From NCBI RefSeq assembly GCF_001571405.1, contig NZ_BCNX01000004.1, forward strand, positions 186,001-250,000: a DNA stretch of 64,000 bases, in the 5' to 3' direction. Origin of the DNA: Methanoculleus thermophilus (GTDB lineage Archaea > Halobacteriota > Methanomicrobia > Methanomicrobiales > Methanoculleaceae). Under the pieces are notes generated by a model. That model was not told the origin of the DNA, did not search any database, and saw nothing but the letters and a program-made list of their open reading frames with translations. The translations under genes were made by a program, and so were the position numbers. This document shows, one piece after another, positions 33,946 through 41,077 of this stretch; position 1 is the stretch's first letter, and every line of letters starts with the position of its first letter.

Positions 33946-34036
33946 CTGAGATATACCGTTAGGATCCCGGCGTATATGGGCGTTCCTCTGTGTCGCTCTC
34001 TTAGAATAGGGCCACCGCGCTCAACAAATCATACTG

Positions 34037-34273
34037 ATGGGGGGCCGGACGCTCGAGGACCACCGGCCCATCGTCGGCGACGTTCTCATCGCCGAGATCT
34101 ACCGCAAGGCGGCGTTGCGGAGATGTTCCTCTCCCTCGTCCCGCTCATGAACGAGGCCGGGATCAAGACCGGTGGAACATCTCTTCCTGATCGCCCGCCT
34201 CCTCTCTGACTACCTAGATACGCTCACCACAGAACTCGTGGCCCCTGCCACGGTTGACGGGGGAACCTGTTAA
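34037..34273 (+). pseudogene. Frameshifted small gene of unknown family
   Basis: From ATG 34037 the frame reads MGGRTLEDHRPIVGDVLI and AEIYRKAA, then the coherent text continues in a second frame (GVAEMFLSLVPLMNEAGIKTG), and then returns to the first (VEHLFLIARLLSDYLDTLTT), ending at 34273. Two opposite one-base shifts at about 34114 and 34172 explain this and would restore a protein of about 79 residues. Either the gene is dead or the bases are sequencing errors. I do not know the family. Confidence 0.4.
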
Positions 34274-34274
34274 A

Positions 34275-34396
34275 AAAGTATACTCTTTAATCTTCACGGA
34301 GGGTGGACCGTGCACCGATCTCACGGTCCACCCCCGTCCGGGTTGCCCGACTCACGCATGGCTCCAGGCAACCCGGTCTCTCTCCCGTATTTTTGT
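34275..34396 (+). ncRNA. Candidate small RNA: TATA box, two perfect hairpins, T-run
   Basis: A TATA-like AGTATACTCTTTAA (34278-34291) is followed 20-25 nt later by a hairpin at 34301-34333 (GGGTGGACCGTG paired with CACGGTCCACCC, 9-nt loop), then a second at 34338-34376 (CCGGGTTGCC paired with GGCAACCCGG, 19-nt loop), then TCTCTCTCCCGTATTTTTG. No protein with this layout was seen. It could equally be a leader or a degraded repeat. Confidence 0.45.
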
Positions 34397-34879
34397 GAGG
34401 GGGCGCTTCTGATCGGCGGGATCCCCCTCCCTCACCCAAAGCAAGGGCAGATGGCACAGATGGCTGGCAGAACCCGGGCAGGAGTTTGCAGACGCACCTA
34501 TCTTCTGGTTATTTACGAGTATGCGGGTCAAGGGCAGATAATTTAGGTTCTATTCAATGGCGATGAGACTCCGGAAGATTCTGTGATCGCAACCATATAC
34601 CGACTGACGTCACCACCCCCCTAACGATGGTAACCTATGCCCCAGAATATATAAGGTTTTCCCAGTGCGGTGATCGATGCCGCCGCTCTCGAATACCTCT
34701 CCGCGCTCCCGGTTGCCCAGAGGTATCTTCACCGGCTCGCATCCGATGAGACTCTAGCATCCTGGAAAGTGTTATGGATGCGTGGCCGTTCTGTTCAGGG
34801 GCGCTATGGGTGCGGTTTGAACCTACCATTACCATGCCCCTCGGTAAAAAATAGACTTCCGGAACCGGTCCGGATACCC
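34397..34879. other. Intergenic region before DEAD-box gene end
   Basis: No gene is supported. A good TATA match (GAATATATAAGG, 34643-34654, plus strand) would start a transcript near 34680 reading toward the 3' end of the helicase gene; downstream of it a frame begins (VIDAAALEYLSALPVAQRY) but runs into antisense of the helicase, so I do not call it a gene. Confidence 0.4.
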
Positions 34880-36472
34880 TTACTGATCGTCGGAACGTCC
34901 GACGATCTCGATTGGGCGACTCAGCCTGATCCGTGCGATGCTCTTTCCTTTCATCCCCTCGACGACCTGCTCGGCAAGTTCGGACGGCACATCGACGGTA
35001 GAGTATGTCTCGTAGATGTTGATCGCGCCGATGGCGCTGCCGGGGATTCCGGTCTCTCCTGCGAGTGCCCCGACAATATCCTTCGGCCTGATCTGGTCTT
35101 CTCTCCCGACGGGGATCTTGAGGAGTGCCTGCCCCGGGGCCAGTCTGACCTCCTGCGACTGGGTCAGACTCTTATCGGTAGAACCACTGAGTTCCAGTTT
35201 CAGGAGGGCCGCGGCAACCTCAAGCGAGGTGTAGTCCTCGGCGATGATCCGCTCGACGAGATTCACGTAGCGGTCGAGGTTCCCCTCGTTTATGATGTGC
35301 TGCACCCGGTCAATGAGTTTGCGTGTCCGACTCTCCTCGACGTCTCCCGGTGTCGGGAGCGGGATGCGGGCAATCTTGATCCTGGTGTAGTTCTGGATCG
35401 TCCGGAGTTTGAAGTATTCCTTCGGGCCTACGAACGTGATGGCCCGGCCGGTTCGCCCGGCACGCGCCGTCCGGCCGATGCGGTGGATGTAATACTCGAT
35501 GTCCTGCGGAACGTCGTAGTTGATGACGAGATCGACATCCTCGACATCGATGCCCCGGGCGGCGACGTCCGTTGCGACCAGAACGTCGATGCTCCCTGCA
35601 CGGAACTTCGCCATCACCCGGTCGCGGAGGCTCTGCTTCATGTCCCCATGGAGGCCTTCGGCGAAGTAGCCCCGGGCCTGGAGGTGGGCGGTCAGGTCGT
35701 CGACACCCTTTTTGGTGTTCGAGAAGACGAGCGTCAGTTCGGGATCGTACATATCGAGCAGCCGGGAGAGGATCTCGAGTTTGTCGCGGCTCCGGACCTC
35801 CAGGTAGAGCTGCTCGATCTGCGGGACGGTCACCTCCCGGCGTGTGACGGATATGAACTCCGGGTCTTTCTGGAACTTTCTTGAGATCTCGAGGATTGGT
35901 TTTGGGAGGGTTGCCGAGAAGAGGACTGTCTGGCGGTCGTCCGGGGTCTCGGCAAGGATCTTCTCGATATCCTCGCGAAAGCCCATATCGAGCATCTGGT
36001 CCGCCTCGTCGAGGACAACGATGCGCACCTTCTCAAGCGTCAGCGTCCCGCGGTCGAGGTGATCGATCACCCGGCCCGGCGTCCCGACAACGATCTGGGC
36101 ACCGCGCTCCAGTCCTTTGAACTGCCGCTCGATCGGCTGACCGCCGTAGATCGGGAGGATCAGGATCCCTTTGCGGTACTTCGCCAGGCGAGCGAACTCC
36201 TCGGCGGTCTGGATGGCAAGTTCGCGGGTGGGGGAGAGGACGAGAACCTGTGTATCCCGGCTGTCGGCGTCGACCTGCTCGATCGCCGGGACGCCGAATG
36301 CGGCTGTCTTTCCGGTCCCGGTCTGAGCCTGGCCTGTCACGTCGCGCCCTTCAAGTATCACCGGTATTGTGCGTATCTGAATCGGCGTGGGCTCCTCAAA
36401 GCCCATATCTTCTATTGCGCGGAGCATCTCCTGTGAGATATTGAGATCCTGGAAGGTTACGCTGTTTTCCAT
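34880..36472 (-). CDS. deaD: DEAD-box RNA helicase (CsdA/DeaD-like) with DbpA RNA-binding domain
   Basis: A 530-residue helicase with the Q motif (PTPIQ), AQTGTGKT, PTRELAIQ, TPGRVIDH, DEAD in VVLDEADQM, SATLPK, ARGIDVEDVDLVINYD and HRIGRTARAGR. Residues about 455-525 form a DbpA RNA-binding domain (RLAPGQALLKIPVG...GLIG-like GSAIGAINIYETYSTVDVP). It unwinds structured RNA in ribosome assembly and at low temperature. A TATA box at 36498-36509 on the minus strand gives a leader of about 7 nt. Confidence 0.94.
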   Translation of the reverse strand: MENSVTFQDLNISQEMLRAIEDMGFEEPTPIQIRTIPVILEGRDVTGQAQTGTGKTAAFGVPAIEQVDADSRDTQVLVLSPTRELAIQTAEEFARLAKYRKGILILPIYGGQPIERQFKGLERGAQIVVGTPGRVIDHLDRGTLTLEKVRIVVLDEADQMLDMGFREDIEKILAETPDDRQTVLFSATLPKPILEISRKFQKDPEFISVTRREVTVPQIEQLYLEVRSRDKLEILSRLLDMYDPELTLVFSNTKKGVDDLTAHLQARGYFAEGLHGDMKQSLRDRVMAKFRAGSIDVLVATDVAARGIDVEDVDLVINYDVPQDIEYYIHRIGRTARAGRTGRAITFVGPKEYFKLRTIQNYTRIKIARIPLPTPGDVEESRTRKLIDRVQHIINEGNLDRYVNLVERIIAEDYTSLEVAAALLKLELSGSTDKSLTQSQEVRLAPGQALLKIPVGREDQIRPKDIVGALAGETGIPGSAIGAINIYETYSTVDVPSELAEQVVEGMKGKSIARIRLSRPIEIVGRSDDQ

Positions 36473-36497
36473 TCTTGTATACCTTGGTGTTCACGTC

Positions 36498-36509
36498 TCT
36501 TTATATGTC
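36498..36509. promoter_or_regulatory. Shared divergent TATA region
   Basis: TTTATATG on the plus strand is CATATAAAG on the minus strand; it is centred 25-32 nt from the helicase start and about 40 nt from the GTG of the divergent gene, so it may serve both. Confidence 0.5.
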
Positions 36510-36545
36510 GCATTGTATTTCCCTTCTGCGGGTACACCTAGCGGG

Positions 36546-37268
36546 GTGATTGCCCGAACCCCTCCACCAATTGCCGCCGCAATGATGCGGGAGGTTTACC
36601 GCCGCTACTTTGCCGCCCGTCCCGATCTCTTTGGGGTGTTGCTCCCGGACCTCCTGCCCCACGAGGTCTGTGGGGCTGCGCCTCCCGGTCGTGTGAAGGT
36701 GCTCTTTCTCGCGGAATCCCCGCCCTGGGTCGCCGGAAGGCACGAAGTCGCCGTGGCCGCCGACTGCAGACGTCCGGACTATCCCTACTTCTGGAACGAC
36801 CGCTACGAGGCCGGGGCCCTCCGGGGCCCGCTTGCCGGAGGGCTTGCCGAGAACCTCTTTTACCTCCTCGGGCTCGATGGCGAGTCGCGCCGCGAGAACC
36901 TTGCGCTCTTCATTGAGGATGGGTTCTTCCTCGTCGATACGGTGAAGTGCATCTTTCGGAAGAACCGGAAGGGAGTCATCCCGGTGGACCTCGTCCGGCT
37001 GAGCGCCCGCGAGATCCTGGAGGCCGAGATCGCCGCCCTCGCCCCGGAGTACGTCGTCGCCCTCGGGGGCACGGCGCTTTCAGGGCTTCGCATGATCGAG
37101 CCGTACGCGACGGCGCTCGCCGGCGCCGGAACGATCATTGAGGTCTCACGAGAGGGCCTCCTTGAAAAGCCCCGTCTTCTCTGTCTGCCCTACCCGGGCT
37201 GGCGCAACCGGCAACACCAGGATCTGATCGAGTCGGGATTCTCAACCCTCCGCGATCTCGTGGCCTGA
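36546..37268 (+). CDS. Conserved archaeal protein, uracil-DNA-glycosylase-like fold
   Basis: The 240-residue soluble protein has VKVLFLAESPPW at about residue 47 (the typical first strand and loop of UDG-superfamily proteins), ENLFYLLGL, FFLVDTVKCIFRKN and EYVVALGGTALSGLRM. The order and spacing resemble family 4/5-type glycosylases or the related UDG-like hypothetical proteins, but a catalytic Asp/His pair is not clear and no 4Fe-4S Cys set is present. GTG 36546 is taken as start; ATG 36582 is possible. It is divergent from the helicase gene. Confidence 0.5.
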   Translation: MIARTPPPIAAAMMREVYRRYFAARPDLFGVLLPDLLPHEVCGAAPPGRVKVLFLAESPPWVAGRHEVAVAADCRRPDYPYFWNDRYEAGALRGPLAGGLAENLFYLLGLDGESRRENLALFIEDGFFLVDTVKCIFRKNRKGVIPVDLVRLSAREILEAEIAALAPEYVVALGGTALSGLRMIEPYATALAGAGTIIEVSREGLLEKPRLLCLPYPGWRNRQHQDLIESGFSTLRDLVA

Positions 37269-37273
37269 CTGCC

Positions 37274-37954
37274 TCACCGGAGTTTCCTCTTCCCCTCCTC
37301 GTACATCCTCTCCTTCTGCCGGCGAAGCTCTGCGGCCGTCCTCTGCTCCTCAGGGGTCCCTCTCTCCTCGATCTGGATCTTCTGCGCCTCTGCCTCTATC
37401 TCGCGTGGGCTCTGGTACCCGGATGGTCTCACCAGTTCTCTGTCCTCCCGGTACTCGCCCTCGATCTGCTCCCGGCGCTCGGCTGCGACTGTTTCGGCCC
37501 CTGTAGCCACCGGGATCTCCTTGCCGCGAGCCTCGGCGACCTTCTTTAGCCGCACCTCAAGGACACCGTTCTTGAAGGTGGCGCGTGCCCCCTCTTCCCT
37601 GACGTCGGTGGGGAGGGAGACCGTCCGGGCGATCGCGCCGAACCTTCGTTCGCGCATGTGGTACCCGGCTTCCTTCTCCTCGTGGGATTCTTCCCGCCGG
37701 GCGGCGATCCGGAGCGTCCTTGGGTCCAGGAGCCGGACGGTTATCTCTTTCCTCTCGACGCCGGGAAGATCCGCGACGACCATGACGTCGTCCTCGTGCT
37801 CGACGACGTCGATCATCGTCCCTGCCCCCGGGACGGGTACCTGCTGCATAGACCCGGATATCCGCTCCATCGTGTCCCGAAACTGCCGCTGCATATTCGC
37901 GAGCATATCCTCAAACTCGCTCCAGGGCCCGCGGCCCGTTCTTCGCCATGCCAT
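37274..37954 (-). CDS. Hsp20/alpha-crystallin family small heat-shock protein
   Basis: A 226-residue protein, longer than most Hsp20s. The alpha-crystallin domain (about residues 45-150) has MIDVVEHEDDVMVVADLPG, the DPRTLRIAARR strands and the FKNGVLEVRLKK motif. The C-terminal 75 residues are highly charged (EREEQ/EAEAQK/RR-rich) and probably extended or coiled. The N-terminus is rich in Arg/Gln/Met. Such proteins bind unfolding proteins without ATP. A TATA box (38000-38010) and GGAGAG site lead to ATG 37954. Confidence 0.9.
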   Translation of the reverse strand: MAWRRTGRGPWSEFEDMLANMQRQFRDTMERISGSMQQVPVPGAGTMIDVVEHEDDVMVVADLPGVERKEITVRLLDPRTLRIAARREESHEEKEAGYHMRERRFGAIARTVSLPTDVREEGARATFKNGVLEVRLKKVAEARGKEIPVATGAETVAAERREQIEGEYREDRELVRPSGYQSPREIEAEAQKIQIEERGTPEEQRTAAELRRQKERMYEEGKRKLR

Positions 37955-37999
37955 GGTTGCTCTCTCCTGCTCGTTGGCGGTCCCTGGTTGTGAGCACTT

Positions 38000-38010
38000 C
38001 ATATATATGT
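38000..38010 (-). promoter_or_regulatory. TATA box of Hsp20 gene
   Basis: ACATATATATG on the minus strand, 46-56 nt before ATG 37954, predicts a 26-nt leader with GGAGAG in it. Confidence 0.6.
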
Positions 38011-38177
38011 AACTGTGCGCCGTGTGGCGAGCATATCATCCGACCCGGGACCGAGACGATCGACGGCATTGCGTTCGCTTAGAGGCCTGACGTCCACCTT
38101 GTCATCCGGGTTCCCCGGAGAGCCGCGTTTCCCTCATACAGGCCATCGTCGCCTCAAATCAATCGCCGTTTTGGCAT

Positions 38178-38187
38178 CCTTTTATCC
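38178..38187 (+). promoter_or_regulatory. TATA box of peroxiredoxin-like gene
   Basis: CCTTTTATCC is centred 25 nt upstream of ATG 38207, the leaderless distance, which supports that start rather than ATG 38192. Confidence 0.5.
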
Positions 38188-38206
38188 CCCGATGCCACCC
38201 TCCGGT

Positions 38207-38668
38207 ATGAGCGAACTCTCGCCGGGCATGCCGGCACCCGATTTCTGCCTTCCGGATGCGGACGAGGAGACGGTCTGCCTCGGCGATCTTTCGGGCCGCT
38301 ACGTTGTCGTTTACATCTACCCGAAGGATAACTCTTCGGAGTATACCCTCGAGGCCAGGTCGTTCTCCCGACTGGATACCCGGGTCTTCGGCATCAGCCC
38401 GGACTCTCCCGGGAGCAACAGGCGGTTTGCTGCAAAGCACAACCTCACCGTCCGCCTCCTCTCCGACCCCGACCACCGCGTCATCGAGGCCTATGGCGCC
38501 TGGGTCTTGAAGAAACTCTACGGGAGGGAGTACATGGGCGTCGAGCGGAGCACCTTCATCATCGATCCCGAGGGGAGAATTGCCGCCGTCTGGCGGAAGG
38601 TGAAGGTGAAAGGGCACGTGGCCGAGGTGCTGGCGAGGCTTGAGGCTCTCAAGGCTGTCGCCCGGTAG
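38207..38668 (+). CDS. Peroxiredoxin-fold protein (BCP/PrxQ-like) lacking the catalytic cysteine
   Basis: The 153-residue thioredoxin-fold protein follows PrxQ/BCP closely: PAPDFCLPDADEETVCLGD, VVVYIYPKDN, FGISPDSPGSNRRFAAKHNL, LLSDPDHRVIEAYGAW and RSTFIIDPEGRIAAVW. At the active site, where PrxQ has PGCT(xE)A, this protein has SEYTLEA, so the peroxidatic Cys is Tyr and no resolving Cys follows. The remaining Cys residues are at about 13 and 23. It therefore cannot work as a standard peroxidase; it may bind a ligand or partner instead. Confidence 0.85.
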   Translation: MSELSPGMPAPDFCLPDADEETVCLGDLSGRYVVVYIYPKDNSSEYTLEARSFSRLDTRVFGISPDSPGSNRRFAAKHNLTVRLLSDPDHRVIEAYGAWVLKKLYGREYMGVERSTFIIDPEGRIAAVWRKVKVKGHVAEVLARLEALKAVAR

Positions 38669-38752
38669 TGCGGCCTGGGGTCTCTTTTCCTGCCTCCCAG
38701 AGGTCGAGCTCCGGGCTCTACGAGTAGGGTCCGGAGAATATCTGTAGATCAC

Positions 38753-39016
38753 CTACTTGTAGATGGCGCTCCGGTGCCCCACCTCGAGGACTAATATCAG
38801 GAGGCGCTCGTCCTCAATGGTGAGCACGACCCTGTACATGCCCACCCTGAGCCGGTAGACAGGCGTCCTGGAGAATCCGGCCAGTTTCTTAAGATGCCGA
38901 TATGGGTTTTCCCGGAGCCCGGCGACGGACAAGATGATTCGGCGAGCTGCTGTGGGGGGGAGGCTTTTGAGATCTCGCCGAGCCCTGGCGGTGTAGATAA
39001 CCGTGTAGGTCATCAC
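38753..39016 (-). CDS. relE: RelE-family toxin
   Basis: An 87-residue protein of the RelE/ParE superfamily: YTVIYTARARRDLKSLPP, an alpha-helical hairpin, then the beta-sheet core PVYRLRVGMYRVVLTIEDERLLILVLEVGHRSAIY. RelE toxins cleave mRNA on the ribosome. Basic residues at the usual catalytic places (Arg in YRLRVGMYRV, and His-Arg near the end) are kept, so it looks intact. It overlaps the upstream antitoxin gene by 4 bp. Confidence 0.9.
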   Translation of the reverse strand: MMTYTVIYTARARRDLKSLPPTAARRIILSVAGLRENPYRHLKKLAGFSRTPVYRLRVGMYRVVLTIEDERLLILVLEVGHRSAIYK

Positions 39017-39246
39017 TCTACACCGAACTCTTTCTTGATCTCGTCCTCGGAGTAGAGCCGGCCTGCCCGGATGTCCTCGAGAGCCTCCTCGATGCCCCTG
39101 ATGGCCTCCTCTGAGAGGGGCTCGTCATCGATGGCCATATCGAGCAGGCGGGCAATAACATCGTTATAGGACTCTTTTGGGTGGCGTTTCAGGGCTTCCA
39201 AGCGGCTCTTGTTCTCGGGCGTGATCCAGACGGTGGTGGCAGACAT
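39013..39246 (-). CDS. relB: RelB-type antitoxin, paired with RelE
   Basis: A 77-residue acidic protein. The N-terminus (ATTVWITPENKSRLEALKRH) looks like a ribbon-helix-helix DNA-binding unit (residues about 3-45), and the C-terminus (SEEAIRGIEEALEDIRAG) is the toxin-binding segment common in RelE partners in archaea. The gene ends within the toxin start (ATGA), the usual antitoxin-first order. A TATA box (39276-39284) lies 30-38 nt upstream; the pair probably represses itself. Confidence 0.88.
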   Translation of the reverse strand: MSATTVWITPENKSRLEALKRHPKESYNDVIARLLDMAIDDEPLSEEAIRGIEEALEDIRAGRLYSEDEIKKEFGVE

Positions 39247-39275
39247 ATTAGTGTCTATAGGTCGTTGTAGGTTAT

Positions 39276-39284
39276 GATATATTT
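39276..39284 (-). promoter_or_regulatory. TATA box of relBE
   Basis: AAATATATC on the minus strand; the predicted start leaves a leader of about 9 nt before ATG 39246. Confidence 0.5.
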
Positions 39285-39915
39285 GGTCTGGGGACCGGGC
39301 TCCTCATGACCGGCGCCCCCAGCCCGGTTGAGTTCTGCGAACTCTTCTCTTTCTTGCCCGCCTTCTCCGGCCTTCTCCAGCAGGTAGGCGACCGTCTCCC
39401 TCCTCAAACCCCTCCCCAACCGGGGGTTTGCCCGTGCACACAAACCCGTTCTTCTCGAGCACCCGTATGGACCCGATGAGTTGGGGGTCGGTCGCGGGGA
39501 CCAGGTCCTGGCGTTCAGTGTGGATGCGGTGGGGGTCCCATCGGGGTCACTCCGGGTACATTTCGGTGCATACAACGACTCTTCCCCGGTGGCGCCATCC
39601 CCTCATCCCCCCTTGCACCCTCACATCCTCCTGCCCCCACGATCCGGCTCCGGGGGTGAGATGGCCGATACTCGCTTTACAGCCATCAGTTCTTTATTTC
39701 CGGCGTAAAAATTCCGATAAAAAGAATATCTCACCCTTCATCGAGTGCCTTGACAGGGCTGCCGCTCGCAACTCCCGGCGCCCGGATGAGGATTCATATG
39801 CCCCTCAACTTCCCGTTTCCAAAGACCGGGCTGATCCTGGCCCTCACTTGCCTGTATTGCCACGCTTGCCATCGCTTCTGCAGGTTGCACCGCCACGACC
39901 GACCCCGACCCCGAC
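39285..39915. other. Intergenic remnant region between relB and the restriction-enzyme tail
   Basis: About 630 bp with no intact gene. Codons run in several frames but are broken by stops. Near 39835-39915 a frame reads IATLAIASAGCTATT, like the end of a lipoprotein signal, then joins the restriction-enzyme tail below; I regard that as chance or a junction. Three GACCCC units in a row (39901-39918) sit at the join. Confidence 0.4.
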
Positions 39916-40098
39916 CCCGCCGACATCGCCCTCGTCGAGAAGATGCTCGACCTGAACAGGCGCCTCGCGGCGGCCCCGCATGAGAAGGAGGTGCTCGCCG
40001 GGATGATCGACGCGACCGACCAGGAGATCGATCGGCTGGTGTATGAGTTGTACGGGCTGACGGAAGAGGAGATCGCGGTTGTGGAGGGGGCCGTGTGA
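39916..40098 (+). pseudogene. C-terminal tail of a restriction-modification enzyme (type IIG / N6-methylase family)
   Basis: The last 60 codons read LVEKMLDLNRRLAAAPHEKE..IDATDQEIDRLVYELYGLTEEEI, the known C-terminal signature of TaqI/Eco57I-type N6-methyltransferase-endonucleases. The methylase and specificity parts are missing; the tail is attached to unrelated sequence at about 39910. The stop overlaps the GTG of the HNH gene, the usual coupling within a restriction cassette. Confidence 0.75.
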
Positions 40099-40946
40099 GA
40101 TTTTACAACGATCCGTTAGAGATCAGCGTTGACGCCTGGGCAGAATTATTGGTAGATAGAACGGTGACAGAAGAACGCGATTTGATTGTGTTACGGTTGG
40201 TATATGAGAGCGAAAACCACGAAATGCATGCATCTGATATAGCGCCTTATTTAAATTATAGGGGACATGGACCGGTGAATTCTCAAATTGCTCGATTTAG
40301 GGCTCTGTTGAAACCCTCTTCCTTGAAGGCCATACTGCCTACTATCTTTGGTATCCGGGCGGCAGCTGGAGGTTATCCAGGGCATTTCAACAGAGCCCGA
40401 TTTAGCAAACGTGTTGTTGAAAAGACTGGTGTTCAGCCGCCTAAACGAAAAAATGGATCAACTCGATGGTGGCACGTACCCTTTTTAGGTTACGATAAAA
40501 AGGATGGCACGTGTGCCTGGATCATGCGGCCTGAATTGGTGGGGGCGTGTGAACAGGTTTTCGGTCAAAGAGACTCAAAACTGGTTTACCCTGGAGAAAT
40601 GGCTATCAAAGATAGCACTTTACTATCTGAAGGTGCTGTGAGTCAGATCTTTGTAAACCGTTACGAACGGAACCAACAGGCAAGAACCGCATGTATAGAA
40701 CATTACGGCTGTCGTTGTGCCATTTGCGGTTTTGATTTTGAGGAGGTATACGGGCCGATAGGGCATAATAAAATTCATGTGCATCACCTCGTGCCTCTAT
40801 CGGGAATACGACAGGAGTATAAGATCGACCCCGTGCGAGATCTACGTCCCGTATGCCCGAATTGCCATCTCATAATTCACAGTAAGAAAGAACCTTTCAC
40901 AATAGATGAGGTAAGGGAACTGATCAGGTCCAGTAACAGGCAATAA
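40095..40946 (+). CDS. HNH endonuclease, putative restriction enzyme
   Basis: A 283-residue protein. The C-terminal quarter has a zinc-ribbon HNH nuclease: CRCAICGF, then HVHHLVPLSGI, then LRPVCPNCHLIIH, with all metal and catalytic residues present. The first 190 residues hold a helical, DNA-recognition-like region I cannot name. The gene is much richer in A+T than most of the window and follows the remnant of a methylase, so it looks like the surviving restriction half of a horizontally acquired cassette; without its methylase it would be toxic if active, unless it needs a modified site. GTG 40095 start, overlapping the upstream stop. Confidence 0.72.
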   Translation: MRFYNDPLEISVDAWAELLVDRTVTEERDLIVLRLVYESENHEMHASDIAPYLNYRGHGPVNSQIARFRALLKPSSLKAILPTIFGIRAAAGGYPGHFNRARFSKRVVEKTGVQPPKRKNGSTRWWHVPFLGYDKKDGTCAWIMRPELVGACEQVFGQRDSKLVYPGEMAIKDSTLLSEGAVSQIFVNRYERNQQARTACIEHYGCRCAICGFDFEEVYGPIGHNKIHVHHLVPLSGIRQEYKIDPVRDLRPVCPNCHLIIHSKKEPFTIDEVRELIRSSNRQ

Positions 40947-41050
40947 GTGCTTTATATTGGTTCTCGTCTGTCCCGTCAGCAATCGATCTGATTGCTCAGG
41001 CACCTTTAGTGGCTGCAATATGTAGATCCCTTATTGTCTGGGAGAGAATT

Positions 41051-41060
41051 ATTTATATTG
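41051..41060 (+). promoter_or_regulatory. TATA box of unknown gene
   Basis: ATTTATATTG is centred 23-25 nt before ATG 41078, which predicts a leaderless transcript. Confidence 0.55.
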
Positions 41061-41077
41061 AGAAAAAAGAACTCTCT

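Noticed and set aside
34670-35884. 404-codon plus-strand frame antisense to the DEAD-box helicase
   Set aside because: Only its first 60 codons lie outside the helicase; the remainder is the exact complement of helicase motifs.
39835-39915. Lipoprotein signal joined to the methylase tail
   Set aside because: IATLAIASAGC looks like a lipobox but no start codon precedes it in frame (a stop lies at 39832) and the following 60 codons are clearly from a methylase.
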